Part shown: positions 17,253-26,061 of the stretch, one piece after another | How the letters are laid out: the number at the start of each line of letters is the position of its first letter | How positions within the stretch are numbered: the first letter of the stretch is position 1 | Assembly (NCBI RefSeq): GCF_030053595.1 | Contig: NZ_JASGBQ010000012.1 | Span: 1-64,000 of the forward strand | DNA length: 64,000 bases | From: Fusibacillus kribbianus | Lineage (GTDB): Bacteria; Bacillota; Clostridia; Lachnospirales; Lachnospiraceae | Direction of reading: 5' to 3' | Translations under genes and position numbers: made by a program | Notes under the pieces: model-generated | Database searches by the model: none | What the model was told of the DNA's origin: nothing | What the model saw: the letters and a program-made list of their open reading frames with translations, nothing else

Positions 17253-18359
17253 TTATTGAAGCTTTCCTCGGCAGGCGATGGACAGCTCCTCCACCACCTC
17301 CTGACCGGAAATGAGATAGGCCGTGTCATAAAGATTGCAAACCGGGCAGATGTGGACGGGGATGACGCGGATCTTGTCTCCGACGGAAATCTGCTCCCGG
17401 AAGTCCCTGTTTAAGATGATGGCGTGCTCGTCAAACATTCTGTCAATGTGGACATCGGGATAATCGAGAAGGGTGCCCTTTCCCGGTGTGGTACAGATGC
17501 CTTCCGTGCGGGTCTGCATGGTCAGTCCTTTGGCGCCCACGTCAAGGATTACCCGCTCCTCGGTGGGGCGGCTGATCACGGTGGTGAGGACGGTGGCCGC
17601 ACAGCGGTCCAGAGTTCCGATGGCGTGGCCCTGTCCTGCATCCATGAGAATGTAGGTACCGAGACGAAGCTCAGTGATACCGTCCAGAACAGGTACATCG
17701 TTCATAATGGTGGGGGTCGCGCCGTAGCTTATGACCTCACAGGGCATTCCCGATTCTTCTGCCAGGTGGGCAAACCGGAGGGTACGCTTCTGGGCGCCGA
17801 TGGACAGCTCCCGGCAGGCAGACACATCCTTTGCGCTGTAGGTATTGCCGTCATGGGAAAACAGTCCCTTGAGATGAACGTGGGGGCAGCGCCGGATGGT
17901 GTTGAGAAGAGTCTCGAAATCTGCCTCTTCCACGATACCGGAGCGGTTTTCTCCGACTTCGATTTCGATGAGCACCTCGGCCGGCTTTTCGGCATCAGCG
18001 AAAACCTCCTCGATCCCCTCCACCTGGCAGGGGGTATCGATTCCGAAAGAAATCCGGACCGTCTTTGCCAGTTCGCGGATCCTCTCCCATTTCCGGCGGC
18101 CGACGATCTCGTTGGCGATGAAAATATCTGTGAGGCCGTGAGCAGCCATCACCTCGGCCTCTCCGACCTTTGCCACTGCAATGCCGCAGGCACCGTGAGC
18201 CATCTGAAGCTTCGCAAGCTCCGGTATTTTGTGGGTCTTGGTGTGGGGCCTCAGGGCCACGTGATGTCTGTCTGCGAAATCCTGAACGAAACGAATGTTA
18301 TCCAGCATGATTTCCCGGTCGATCAAAAGTGCGGGGGTATCAAGATCCTTAAAATTCAT
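17253..18359 (-). CDS. PLP-dependent D-threonine aldolase / D-serine dehydratase-like enzyme
   Basis: A 368-aa fold-type III PLP enzyme: the alanine-racemase-like N-terminal domain has LRPHTKTHK, whose last lysine is the expected PLP Schiff base, and the C-terminal domain has PVHICPVCN, the His/Cys metal site of DSD/D-TA proteins. These enzymes cleave D-3-hydroxy amino acids. ATG 18359 is chosen because AAGGAGG lies upstream; the frame is open to 18410. Monocistronic and convergent with the CsoR gene. Exact substrate uncertain. Confidence 0.85.
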   Translation of the reverse strand: MNFKDLDTPALLIDREIMLDNIRFVQDFADRHHVALRPHTKTHKIPELAKLQMAHGACGIAVAKVGEAEVMAAHGLTDIFIANEIVGRRKWERIRELAKTVRISFGIDTPCQVEGIEEVFADAEKPAEVLIEIEVGENRSGIVEEADFETLLNTIRRCPHVHLKGLFSHDGNTYSAKDVSACRELSIGAQKRTLRFAHLAEESGMPCEVISYGATPTIMNDVPVLDGITELRLGTYILMDAGQGHAIGTLDRCAATVLTTVISRPTEERVILDVGAKGLTMQTRTEGICTTPGKGTLLDYPDVHIDRMFDEHAIILNRDFREQISVGDKIRVIPVHICPVCNLYDTAYLISGQEVVEELSIACRGKLQ

Positions 18360-18429
18360 GGCGAACTCCTCCTTTGCATTCATCATAAAGGAAAAAAACG
18401 GTAAAGTCAATGGAAGGGAAAGTTTGAAA

Positions 18430-18458
18430 TTGCGCCGCCGCCCTGATTGTGGTAGAAT
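18430..18458 (+). promoter_or_regulatory. Promoter of the exonuclease gene
   Basis: TTGCGC (18430-18435) and TAGAAT (18453-18458) with 17-bp spacing, 44 bp before the start codon; the TG at 18449-18450 sits one base short of an extended -10 position. Confidence 0.5.
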
Positions 18459-18502
18459 GAAAAACGAATATGCGAAAGAGGGCAGAAAGGCGGTGAAAGG
18501 GT

Positions 18503-19453
18503 ATGGAGTATATTGTGCTGGATCTGGAATGGAATCAGAGCCCGCGGGGAAAGGCGGGAGAGCGCAGAGGCATGCCCTTTGAGATCATTGAGATCGGCGC
18601 TGTGAAGCTGGATGAGTCCATGACTGTCCTCAGTCAGTTTGATGAGGTCATAAAACCGGCCGTTTACCGGCAGCTTCATCATAAAACGAAGGAGATCCTT
18701 CATCTGGAGATGGAAGAGCTGGCGAAGGCCAGAAGCTTTAAGGCAGTGGCGGAGGATTTCTTCCGCTGGTGCGGCGACGACTACATGATGTGTACCTGGG
18801 GCTCCATGGATCTGACGGAGCTTCAGCGGAATCTCAATTTTTTCTGGGTGAAGAATTCCATGAAAAAGCCGCTCCTCTATTACGATGTGCAGAAGCTGTT
18901 CAGTATTCTTTATGAGGACGGAAAAAGCCGCCGTTCGCTGAGAGACGCGGTGGAATACCTGGAGATCGAGGAGGATATCCCCTTCCACCGGGCCATTGAC
19001 GATACGCTTTATACCGTAAAGATCCTGCAGAAAATGGATTGGGAGGCGGTAAAGCAGTATGTATCCGTTGATTATTTCCGGCCTCCGGAGAAAAAGGAGG
19101 AGGAGCTTCACCTGATATTTGCATCTTACGCCAAGGATGTTTCCAGGATATTTGCCGGCAAGGAGGAGCTTCTGTCGGACCGGGAGGTCCTTTCCTCCAG
19201 GTGCTATGTCTGCGGCCGCAGCCTGCGGAAAAAGATCCGGTGGTTTTCCGGGAACGGAAAAAATTATCTCTGTCTGGCCCTTTGTCCGGAGCACGGATAC
19301 ATGAAGGGGAAGCTGAGGCTGAAAAAGGCGGAGCGCGGCGGTATCTTTGCAGTGAAAACGAGAAAGCTTGTTTCCGAGGAGGGCGCGGAGGCAGTGCGCC
19401 AGAAGAAAAAGGAGCTTGAGAAAAAGAAAAGGGAAAAGAAACAAGCCGTGTGA
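18503..19453 (+). CDS. 3'-5' exonuclease, DEDDh family
   Basis: A 316-aa protein whose first 180 residues form an RNase T/epsilon-type exonuclease: DLEW (Asp7, Glu9), a later Asp in MDLTELQ, and HRAIDDTLY, the H-x4-D motif. The C-terminal region contains CYVCGRSLRKKIRW and a distal CPEHG, a possible zinc site, and a long Lys/Glu-rich tail. It resembles KapD-like exonucleases in Firmicutes. Substrate (RNA or DNA) not determinable. Confidence 0.85.
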   Translation: MEYIVLDLEWNQSPRGKAGERRGMPFEIIEIGAVKLDESMTVLSQFDEVIKPAVYRQLHHKTKEILHLEMEELAKARSFKAVAEDFFRWCGDDYMMCTWGSMDLTELQRNLNFFWVKNSMKKPLLYYDVQKLFSILYEDGKSRRSLRDAVEYLEIEEDIPFHRAIDDTLYTVKILQKMDWEAVKQYVSVDYFRPPEKKEEELHLIFASYAKDVSRIFAGKEELLSDREVLSSRCYVCGRSLRKKIRWFSGNGKNYLCLALCPEHGYMKGKLRLKKAERGGIFAVKTRKLVSEEGAEAVRQKKKELEKKKREKKQAV

Positions 19454-19475
19454 TCGAACACGGCTTGCTGTATGG
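19442..19475 (-). terminator. Terminator of the D,D-carboxypeptidase gene
   Basis: CAAGCCGTGT and ACACGGCTTG form a 10-bp stem with a GATCGA loop (19442-19467). Read on the minus strand it runs into TTTCTTTTCCCTTTT. The hairpin includes the last codons and stop of the convergent exonuclease gene. Confidence 0.7.
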
Positions 19476-19480
19476 ACGTA

Positions 19481-20965
19481 TTAAAAATCCAGATGATCAT
19501 CCCGGTATTTGGCCCTTCCGCGGAGCCGTTTCCGCCGTCTGCGGATCTCTTTTCTGGCATTGCGGACGCGGATAATGCTCTTTCGTCTCCTTTTCCGCTT
19601 CCGGATGAAGACGACCAGAAGGATCAGAAACAGGATGGCGGCGGCAATGATCGCGACGAGCCAGATGTTGATAAAGAGCGTGCCGTTGGAGGACGGCTTT
19701 TCCATACCGACAGGGGACACCGATTCCTCGGCAGTTTCATGCTCCTTGAAATCGAAGTGCTTCTTTCCGTTGTCGATGAGCAGAAGGGTACCATAGCCCA
19801 GGGGGGCATTCTGGTAGGAATAGGTGATGTTTGCCACCACATTGGAGCCGGATGAGGTATTGAGGATCAGGGTGCTTTCCAGGTTTTCCGGACTGATCGA
19901 ATTGGGCAGGATCGCCCAGCTGTCATCGGAGAGCTCCAGGGAAGCCGCTGTGGTATCGAAAACGCCCTGGGAGGAGGAGAGAAAATCATCCTTGTTTATC
20001 GTGGTGTGTCCCTCGTCAGCCATGTTGTAGGCCGTGAAATTGCTGAAGCCGAAATCGAACATGGCGATGGTATCCTCATAATGCTTCCAGTTGGATTTCA
20101 TGGAAACGGCAATGAGTTCCGTATTTCCGCGGACGGCATAGGTTACCAGCGTGTTGCCGGCCTCAGGCGTATAGCCTGTTTTTCCGGCCACAGCCCCCTC
20201 ATAGGTGTATTCGGACTCGGCAAGCATCTTATGGCTCTGCACCAGATAACGGGCCTCCGGGTTTTTGTTGGTGGGGTCTATGGTGTAACGATCTGCGGAG
20301 GAAATTTGAATGAATGTGTCATTGCGGATCAGCTCTTTCATAATGAGAGCCATATCGTGACAGGTGGTATAATGATTTTCGTCGTGGAGACCGTGGGCAT
20401 TGACAAAATGGGTGTTGGTACAGCCCAGCTGAGCTGCGCGGGCATTCATCATTTCGGCAAAGGCATCCATGGATCCGGCTACATGCTCGGCCAGACCGTT
20501 GGCGACTTCGTTGGCAGACTTTATGAGAAGGGCATACATGCACTGCTCTACGGTCAGCTGTTCGCCGTCGGTGACAGAAATATGGCTGGAATCTGCCTCA
20601 ATGCTGAAAACAGCATCGTGGGAAAAAGTCACCACTTCAGAAAGAGAACAGTTTTCAAGAACTAAAAGTGCGGTCATCAGCTTGGTGATGCTGGCCGGAT
20701 AAAGCTTTTCGTCGGCATTCTGTCCGAAAAGGACCGTGCCAGTCCTGGCATCCATGAGAATACCGGCTTCCGCCTGGAGGGCGGGACCGGAAGGCCATTC
20801 GGCCAGGCTTGCAGGTTCTGTATCAAAGCTGGGAGTCTCTGCCGCAACAGAAGCACCGGCGTCCTCCTGGGCAGCAAGGGCAGTCCTGCCGGCTTTGCCG
20901 CAAACAACAGAAAAGAGGCATAATGCTGCAAGAAGCAGACAAAATACCCGGGATAGTTTTTTCAT
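19481..20965 (-). CDS. D-alanyl-D-alanine carboxypeptidase, DacF/PBP5 type
   Basis: A 494-aa secreted serine peptidase that trims peptidoglycan pentapeptides. It has a signal peptide (LLLAALCLFSVVCG), SxxK as SITK in YPASITKLMTALLV, SxN as SANEVANG and KTG in VAGKTGYTPEAG. After the C-terminal domain comes a real TM helix (NIWLVAIIAAAILFLILLVV) followed by a very basic tail, unlike the amphipathic anchor of E. coli PBP5. Monocistronic. Confidence 0.9.
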   Translation of the reverse strand: MKKLSRVFCLLLAALCLFSVVCGKAGRTALAAQEDAGASVAAETPSFDTEPASLAEWPSGPALQAEAGILMDARTGTVLFGQNADEKLYPASITKLMTALLVLENCSLSEVVTFSHDAVFSIEADSSHISVTDGEQLTVEQCMYALLIKSANEVANGLAEHVAGSMDAFAEMMNARAAQLGCTNTHFVNAHGLHDENHYTTCHDMALIMKELIRNDTFIQISSADRYTIDPTNKNPEARYLVQSHKMLAESEYTYEGAVAGKTGYTPEAGNTLVTYAVRGNTELIAVSMKSNWKHYEDTIAMFDFGFSNFTAYNMADEGHTTINKDDFLSSSQGVFDTTAASLELSDDSWAILPNSISPENLESTLILNTSSGSNVVANITYSYQNAPLGYGTLLLIDNGKKHFDFKEHETAEESVSPVGMEKPSSNGTLFINIWLVAIIAAAILFLILLVVFIRKRKRRRKSIIRVRNARKEIRRRRKRLRGRAKYRDDHLDF

Positions 20966-21120
20966 TTATAGACTACTCCTTATAAAAATGATACTATTTG
21001 AATTAGATTATAATGGAAAAAGCCTCCGGTGGCAAGTAAATCCCGCCAAAATCCGGGATTTCCGGCGAAAAGTGGGGAAAAAGACCTGAAATAAATCTAT
21101 AATTGAGAGGAAAACAGGAA

Positions 21121-21774
21121 ATGAGACTGCGAAATGTAAAAGGAGCCAGAGATGTTCTGGCTGAGAGCACCTATGTGGTGGAGGAGCCGGAAGCTCACCG
21201 GGGAAACTGGAAGGAAGTTTTCGGAAACGGGAATCCTATCCGAATGGAGATCGGGATGGGCAAGGGCCGTTTTCTCCTGGAGCTTGCATCGCTCCATCCG
21301 GAAATCAATTATATCGGCGTGGAAATGTATGCCAGTGTCTTGGTACGGGCAGTGCAGAAGCTGGAGGGGGTACCGGAGATGCCCAATGTGCGGTTTTTGA
21401 ATGTGCAGGCAGAATATCTGGAAAACTTCTTCGCACCGGGGGAGATCGACAGACTGTATCTGAATTTCTCGGATCCCTGGCCCAAGGCACGCCACGCGAA
21501 ACGACGCCTGACCTCGCCGGTATTTCTGGAACGGTACGAAAAGATCCTGAAAGAGGGCGGAATCCTGGAATTTAAGACTGACAACCGGGATCTCTTTGAA
21601 TATTCCCTGGAGTCCGTAAAGGGGACGAGAGGCTGGGAGCTTCTTTCCCATACCTTTGATCTCCATCATGAGGAGGACCTGTGCCGCGGAAACGTGATGA
21701 CGGAGTATGAGCAGAAGTTTTCAGAGAAGGGGCAGCCCATCTGCAAGCTGACGGCAGGCTGTAAGGAAATCTGA
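21121..21774 (+). CDS. trmB: tRNA (guanine-N7)-methyltransferase
   Basis: A 217-aa SAM-dependent enzyme that makes m7G46 in tRNA. It has the SAM motif MEIGMGKGRFLLELA and the TrmB signature NFSDPWPKARHAKRRL, then EFKTDNRDLFEYSL. ATG 21121 gives the usual family length; the TTG 18 nt upstream is less likely. A GAGAGG lies about 10 nt upstream. Confidence 0.93.
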   Translation: MRLRNVKGARDVLAESTYVVEEPEAHRGNWKEVFGNGNPIRMEIGMGKGRFLLELASLHPEINYIGVEMYASVLVRAVQKLEGVPEMPNVRFLNVQAEYLENFFAPGEIDRLYLNFSDPWPKARHAKRRLTSPVFLERYEKILKEGGILEFKTDNRDLFEYSLESVKGTRGWELLSHTFDLHHEEDLCRGNVMTEYEQKFSEKGQPICKLTAGCKEI

Positions 21775-21837
21775 GGGAGTCAGGAGAAAGCCTTCTGCAT
21801 AGTATGGTACTAAGAAGCCCCGGCGGGAGGCGCCGTT

Positions 21838-21969
21838 GTGAAAAGAAGGATGAGTTTTCAGGAAAAGCTTTCCCGGATATGCTGTGACAAAAAGAATCTG
21901 GACAGGAAGGCCCTTAAGGTGCAGAAATCCCTGAAAGAGATCCAGGAGCTGCTGGATAAAAAGCCCTGA
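21838..21969 (+). CDS. Small 43-aa Lys-rich protein, hypothetical
   Basis: GTG 21838 is preceded by GGGAGG at 7 nt spacing and opens 43 codons ending at TGA 21967. The product is basic and helical-looking (MKRRMSFQEKLSRICCDKK, later ALKVQKSLKEIQELLDKK) with heptad-like leucines. An internal ATG (21850) is an alternative start. Lies between trmB and tRNA-Lys. Function unknown; could also be a chance ORF. Confidence 0.4.
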   Translation: MKRRMSFQEKLSRICCDKKNLDRKALKVQKSLKEIQELLDKKP

Positions 21970-22012
21970 TAAAAAATGATAACAAAAAAATTAAAAAATT
22001 TTAAAAAACTGC

Positions 22013-22041
22013 TTGCAATTATAAAAACTATGAGCTATAAT
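22013..22041 (+). promoter_or_regulatory. Promoter of tRNA-Lys
   Basis: TTGCAA (22013-22018) and TATAAT (22036-22041) with 17-bp spacing, in an AT-rich stretch 46 bp before the tRNA. Confidence 0.75.
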
Positions 22042-22087
22042 AATGTTCGTGCTCAAGAGACAAGCCTCACGGGCACGGACAAGATTT

Positions 22088-22160
22088 GCGCTGCTAGCTC
22101 AGTTGGTAGAGCACCTGACTCTTAATCAGGGTGTCCAGGGTTCGAGCCCCTGGCGGCGCA
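22088..22160 (+). tRNA. tRNA-Lys (anticodon CTT)
   Basis: GCGCTGC (22088-22094) pairs with GCGGCGC (22153-22159). The D-arm AGCTCAGTTGGTAGAGC, anticodon stem CCTGA/TCAGG with loop CTCTTAA (anticodon CTT at 22121-22123), and T-arm with GGTTCGAGCCCC are intact. The CCA end is not encoded. Confidence 0.96.
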
Positions 22161-22191
22161 CTGAAAGCACTGTTTTCGATGACGAAAAGAG

Positions 22192-22213
22192 CACCGGGGA
22201 CGGTGTTTTTTTT
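22192..22213 (+). terminator. Terminator after tRNA-Lys
   Basis: CACCG and CGGTG enclose GGGA and are followed by eight T. Confidence 0.8.
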
Positions 22214-22277
22214 GTGTTCCCTGAAGCAATGATTTTGTATGTATCATAAATTTTTTCTAAAGAAAGCCGGGAAGATC

Positions 22278-22306
22278 TTGACACATCGGTCTTTTTGTTG
22301 TTAAAT
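22278..22306 (+). promoter_or_regulatory. Promoter of the TIM-barrel gene
   Basis: Consensus TTGACA (22278-22283) and TTAAAT (22301-22306) with 17-bp spacing. A small inverted repeat (GGTTT ... AAACC) follows directly. Confidence 0.6.
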
Positions 22307-22365
22307 GGTTTAAAATAAAACCGTTTAAAAGAGAACGAAATCGCAGAGGCGAGAGGAGGAATCCG

Positions 22366-23043
22366 ATGGAAGATAAATATATACCGACCATAGAAGGAAA
22401 TTTAAGAAAACACATGGTGCTTGTGCCGAAGGTGATCGAGGAGGCCAGCGGGATCCGCATTTTCGGAAAGCTGATCAAATCGCTGGTCTTTACGACTGAC
22501 ATTGCGATCATCCGAAACTGCAATGCAGATGCAGTGCTGGCGGTCTATCCTTTTACACCGCAGCCCATCATCAGCCAGGCGCTGATCAATGCATCCGGCC
22601 TTCCGGTGTTCTGCGGAGTAGGAGGCGGCACTACGACGGGGAAGCGGGTCACCAATCTGGCTGAGGACGCGGAATTTCTGGGAGCCCACGGCGTGGTGGT
22701 CAATGCGCCGACGCCCAATGAGACTCTGGAATACCTGAGAAGAAAAATTGAGATTCCCATCATCGTGACGGTGGTGTCCGAACGGACTGACATTCGAAAA
22801 AGAGTGGAGAGCGGCGCTTCGATCATCAATGTTTCCGGAGCCGCAAAAACGCCGGAGATCGTAGCTTCCATCAGAAAGGAATTTCCGGAGCTGCCCATCA
22901 TTGCCACCGGCGGCGGCAACGATGAGAGTATTCGAAGAACCATTGAAGCGGGAGCGAATGCCGTCACCTTCACACCGCCCACCAATGGACAGATCTTCGC
23001 GGAGATGATGGTCAGATACCGGCAGCAGGAAAACGTGATTTAA
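22366..23043 (+). CDS. TIM-barrel protein of unknown function (HisA/HisF-like superfamily)
   Basis: A 225-aa protein with alternating beta-alpha pattern and a C-terminal phosphate-binding-like segment PIIATGGGNDESIRRTIEAGANAV, plus VFCGVGGGTTTGKR in the middle. The pattern fits (beta/alpha)8 enzymes related to HisA/HisF, TrpC or nitronate monooxygenase, but no catalytic signature identifies the reaction. GAGAGGAGG precedes the ATG. Its last 4 nt overlap the convergent gene. Confidence 0.6.
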   Translation: MEDKYIPTIEGNLRKHMVLVPKVIEEASGIRIFGKLIKSLVFTTDIAIIRNCNADAVLAVYPFTPQPIISQALINASGLPVFCGVGGGTTTGKRVTNLAEDAEFLGAHGVVVNAPTPNETLEYLRRKIEIPIIVTVVSERTDIRKRVESGASIINVSGAAKTPEIVASIRKEFPELPIIATGGGNDESIRRTIEAGANAVTFTPPTNGQIFAEMMVRYRQQENVI

Positions 23044-23702
23044 CAGATCACTTTTTTCCCGTTTTCCGGCGCCTTGTCCTGACTCTTTTCTTTTTCATAG
23101 GGCAGCGTCTTTTCGACCCGGTTGATCACATCGATCAGGACGGCAGAGATCAGAAATCCTCCGGCGCTGAGCAGGGTGGAGGATGCCTCGGCAAAGCCGT
23201 TGAAACACAGGTGCAGGACAGCGGCAGCAGTGTCTGCCAGTAAGATCGCCATCAGAAACAGACAGAACTTCTGCAGACGCAGAGACGTGGTGCGGTAGTC
23301 ATAGACCGTCATTTTCTTTGGCGCGATGGTGTAATAAAAGAGAACCACCAGCAGATACAGGTAAAGGAAAATGGTCGGGAGCTCCAGGATCGCCGCGTAC
23401 CAGGTCAGATTGAAGGAGATGCGGCGGGTGCCGCAGAACAGAAACAGAGCGGCGGAGCCAAGGAGCAAAAGGGCATACAGAGCCCGCAGACCGTACCACT
23501 GGGACGAGCTTAAGGGCACGGAATAATAGTCGCCGACGTAGACGGAAACCGTTCTGGTTCCGGAGCGGCCGTTTCCGCGGGGAATCTGATAAAATTCATA
23601 GCCTTCTGAATATTTTTTAAAGCGTACACTGCGAATGGTCGGCCACCGTTTTTCGGTGGCCTCTTCTCTTTCTTTCATGGATTTCAATGAAAACAGTCCC
23701 AT
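23040..23702 (-). CDS. Four-TM membrane protein, hypothetical
   Basis: A 220-aa protein: an N-terminal cytoplasmic segment of about 70 residues (MGLFSLKSMKEREEATEKRW and on) followed by four hydrophobic segments and a charged Lys/Glu tail. ATG 23702 follows AAGGAGG; the frame is open slightly further. No recognisable domain. Confidence 0.65.
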   Translation of the reverse strand: MGLFSLKSMKEREEATEKRWPTIRSVRFKKYSEGYEFYQIPRGNGRSGTRTVSVYVGDYYSVPLSSSQWYGLRALYALLLLGSAALFLFCGTRRISFNLTWYAAILELPTIFLYLYLLVVLFYYTIAPKKMTVYDYRTTSLRLQKFCLFLMAILLADTAAAVLHLCFNGFAEASSTLLSAGGFLISAVLIDVINRVEKTLPYEKEKSQDKAPENGKKVIC

Positions 23703-23753
23703 AAAAGCCTCCTTAAACAATCAAAATCATTCCGACGGGAAATTAAATGCAGA

Positions 23754-24659
23754 TCAGGGACGCCGCCGGCCGGCGATGTCCAGGAAAAAGTTGCATTGTT
23801 TTTCGTTGACCTCGCGGGCTTCCTCCTCCTTCATGTGGGTGTGAAAATCATGCCACAGGGGAACCTTTCTTCCCACACAGTCGTAAAGCAGGCAGGGAAT
23901 TCCGAAGGAATCCAGCGCCTCTTTCATCCGGTGGGACTGGGGGCGGAGAAAATCCTGCTCTGCCGTGATCAGGCAGACCGGGGGAAACTTTGCCGAAAGG
24001 CCGTCAATGGCGTTGAGAAGCGGAAGAAATTCCACCGGGTCCTCTGTGTGGAAGATCTCTCTCAGGATATCCCGGGTATTGCTTTCGCCATCGACCACCT
24101 CCATAAACAGATCAAAAACCCCGCAGTTGAGTCCCAGGGCCAGAGGAGCAAAGTCCTCCGGCGGTTTTATGGAGTAGCGGGCTGCAAAGCCCGGATTGGT
24201 GCAGATGCCTGCATAGATGGCAGCCAGATTTCCGCCGGCGGAATCTCCCACCATAAAAATCCGTTCTGCATCCAGCTGATATTCCCCGCAATGGCCGAGA
24301 ACCCATTTGACAACGTGATCCGTGTCCACAAGCTCGTCAGTGACCGGGTGCTCCGGAGCAAGACGGTAGCTGAAATTCACTACGGCAAAGCCGTACTGCG
24401 CCAGACTCATGCAATAATACTGGTACCCTTCCTTGCAGCCATAGACCCAGGCGCCTCCATGGACGCTGATGATCACCGGAAAAGGTCCCTTTTTATATTT
24501 CGGCAGATAGACATCAAGCCTGTTCCAGTCAGGGTCCGCGGTGTCATAAAGAATATCGTCGAAGCGGAGCACATCCTCCGGCGAAGCAAGCCCTTCATTT
24601 TTTTCACGGTCGCCGGCACTGAATTCGGCACGCAATCTGCTGTAGAGCGTCTCTCTCAT
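23754..24659 (-). CDS. Alpha/beta hydrolase, esterase/lipase family
   Basis: A 301-aa enzyme of the hormone-sensitive-lipase type: oxyanion-hole HGGAW (in ISVHGGAWVYG), nucleophile elbow GDSAGG, Asp in ITAEQDFLRP and His in LWHDFHTH. AAGGAG precedes the ATG. No signal peptide, so cytoplasmic. Monocistronic; substrate unknown. Confidence 0.85.
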   Translation of the reverse strand: MRETLYSRLRAEFSAGDREKNEGLASPEDVLRFDDILYDTADPDWNRLDVYLPKYKKGPFPVIISVHGGAWVYGCKEGYQYYCMSLAQYGFAVVNFSYRLAPEHPVTDELVDTDHVVKWVLGHCGEYQLDAERIFMVGDSAGGNLAAIYAGICTNPGFAARYSIKPPEDFAPLALGLNCGVFDLFMEVVDGESNTRDILREIFHTEDPVEFLPLLNAIDGLSAKFPPVCLITAEQDFLRPQSHRMKEALDSFGIPCLLYDCVGRKVPLWHDFHTHMKEEEAREVNEKQCNFFLDIAGRRRP

Positions 24660-24778
24660 AGTAACACTCCTTCCCGGATCGCTCTTTGGGGAACGATCAT
24701 TTTTGTAGCTTGATTATAGCATATGGAGAGAGAAAAGTACAAGAACAGTCGCCGCAGGACGCTTTTATCAAATGAAGT

Positions 24779-24806
24779 TTGAAAATGTCCGGGATTTGAG
24801 TATAAT
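24779..24806 (+). promoter_or_regulatory. Promoter of the chromate-transporter pair
   Basis: TTGAAA (24779-24784) and TATAAT (24801-24806) with 16-bp spacing, 43 bp before the start codon. Confidence 0.65.
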
Positions 24807-24848
24807 AAATAGCGGAAGCGAAATCATCCTGTGAGAGGAACTGCGAAA

Positions 24849-25409
24849 ATGAAAGAAAAACGAAAAAAGATCGGTGCGTTGTTTCTTACCTTTCTGAAGA
24901 TCGGTGCCTTCACCTTCGGCGGCGGCTATGCCATGATCCCGCTGATCCAGAAGGAAGCGGTGACGAAGCGCCGCTGGATCGAGGACAAGGATATTCTGGA
25001 TATTGTGGCCATTGCCGAATCGACCCCGGGTCCCATTGCCATCAATTCGGCTACCTTTGTGGGCTTCGAGGTGGCAGGCTTTTGGGGGGCTTTTGCGTCT
25101 ACCTTCGGGGTAGTGCTGCCTTCGTTTCTTATGATCGCGGCGATTTCCCTCGTCCTTAAGGAGTTTCAGCATATGCAGGCGGTACAGTACGCCTTCAACG
25201 GAATCCGGGCAGGAGTTCTGGCCCTGATCCTCAAGGCCTTCTGGAGCATGTACAAGCAGTGTCCGAAGAAGCCGATGTCCTATGTGATCGCGGCAGCTGC
25301 CTTTGTGGCGGCGGCGTTTCTTAAGGTGGATGTATTGTATATCATTCTCGGCTGCGCGGCGGCAGGCCTCTTATCCACAGCAGTTGTTTCGGGGAGGGCG
25401 CGGAAATGA
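24849..25409 (+). CDS. Chromate transporter, first half-size subunit (ChrA family)
   Basis: A 186-aa membrane protein with FLKIGAFTFGGGYAMIPLIQ and AESTPGPIAINSATFVG, the CHR-domain signatures. Many Firmicutes encode ChrA as two short adjacent genes as here. ATG 24849 is chosen; the frame opens at a GTG 18 nt earlier. It overlaps the second subunit by 4 nt. Actual substrate (chromate, sulfate or another anion) is not shown. Confidence 0.88.
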   Translation: MKEKRKKIGALFLTFLKIGAFTFGGGYAMIPLIQKEAVTKRRWIEDKDILDIVAIAESTPGPIAINSATFVGFEVAGFWGAFASTFGVVLPSFLMIAAISLVLKEFQHMQAVQYAFNGIRAGVLALILKAFWSMYKQCPKKPMSYVIAAAAFVAAAFLKVDVLYIILGCAAAGLLSTAVVSGRARK

Positions 25410-25975
25410 TCTATCTGGAATTGTTTTTCACATTTTTAAAGATCGGAGCCTTTACCTTTGGAGGCGGCTACGCCATGCTTCCTTTTATTCAGACGGAGGT
25501 TCAGGCCCACGGGTGGCTTTCCATGGAGGAACTGGTCAATTTTGTCGCAGTCAGTGAATCCACGCCGGGGCCCTTTGCAGTCAATATTTCTACCTATGTG
25601 GGCATGGAGACCGCCGGGCTGCCGGGGGCACTCTGCGCTACGCTGGGAGTGACCCTTCCTTCCTTTGTGATCATTCTCCTGGTGGCAAAGTGCTTTGCAC
25701 GGTTTAAGAGCAGTAAGATCGTAGCAGGCGCCATGTCGGGTCTGAAACCGGCAGTGATCGGTCTCATCGGTTCGGCGGTGATCTCTGTGGGACAGACCGT
25801 ATTTTTTGCTGACGGCTTTTCCGCTTTTCAGGGGATCGATTACGGCTTTGTCTGCTCTCTGGTGATCTTTGCGGCAGCGCTCATTATGATCATTAAGAAG
25901 GTCCATCCAATTCTGGTCATTGTTCTGGCAGCGGTGCTGGGAATCGGTTCCGGGTATCTGGGACAGATTTTGTAA
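25406..25975 (+). CDS. Chromate transporter, second half-size subunit (ChrA family)
   Basis: A 189-aa homolog of the preceding protein with FLKIGAFTFGGGYAMLPFIQ and SESTPGPFAVNISTYVG. The ATGA overlap couples its translation to the first half. The two probably form a heterodimer. Confidence 0.88.
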   Translation: MIYLELFFTFLKIGAFTFGGGYAMLPFIQTEVQAHGWLSMEELVNFVAVSESTPGPFAVNISTYVGMETAGLPGALCATLGVTLPSFVIILLVAKCFARFKSSKIVAGAMSGLKPAVIGLIGSAVISVGQTVFFADGFSAFQGIDYGFVCSLVIFAAALIMIIKKVHPILVIVLAAVLGIGSGYLGQIL

Positions 25976-26000
25976 ACCTTATTATAAAAACGGTTGACAA
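25970..26000 (+). promoter_or_regulatory. BirA-type biotin operator upstream of bioB
   Basis: TTGTAAACC (25970-25978) and GGTTGACAA (25992-26000) form an inverted repeat with one mismatch and 13-bp spacing, matching the known biotin-repressor site pattern of bacteria. The right half overlaps the -35 box of the bioB promoter; the left half overlaps the stop codon of the upstream gene. Confidence 0.75.
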
Positions 26001-26022
26001 TCTGTAAAAATATTTTTATAGT
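25994..26022 (+). promoter_or_regulatory. bioB promoter
   Basis: Consensus TTGACA (25994-25999) and TATAGT (26017-26022) with 17-bp spacing. Confidence 0.75.
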
Positions 26023-26061
26023 GTGAAGAGGAAAATCATTTGCAGAAAGGAAGACCGGAAT

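Noticed and set aside
22088-22160. tRNA-Lys as an integration site for a mobile element
   Set aside because: No integrase, no repeat of the tRNA 3' end downstream, and the following genes look like core genes.
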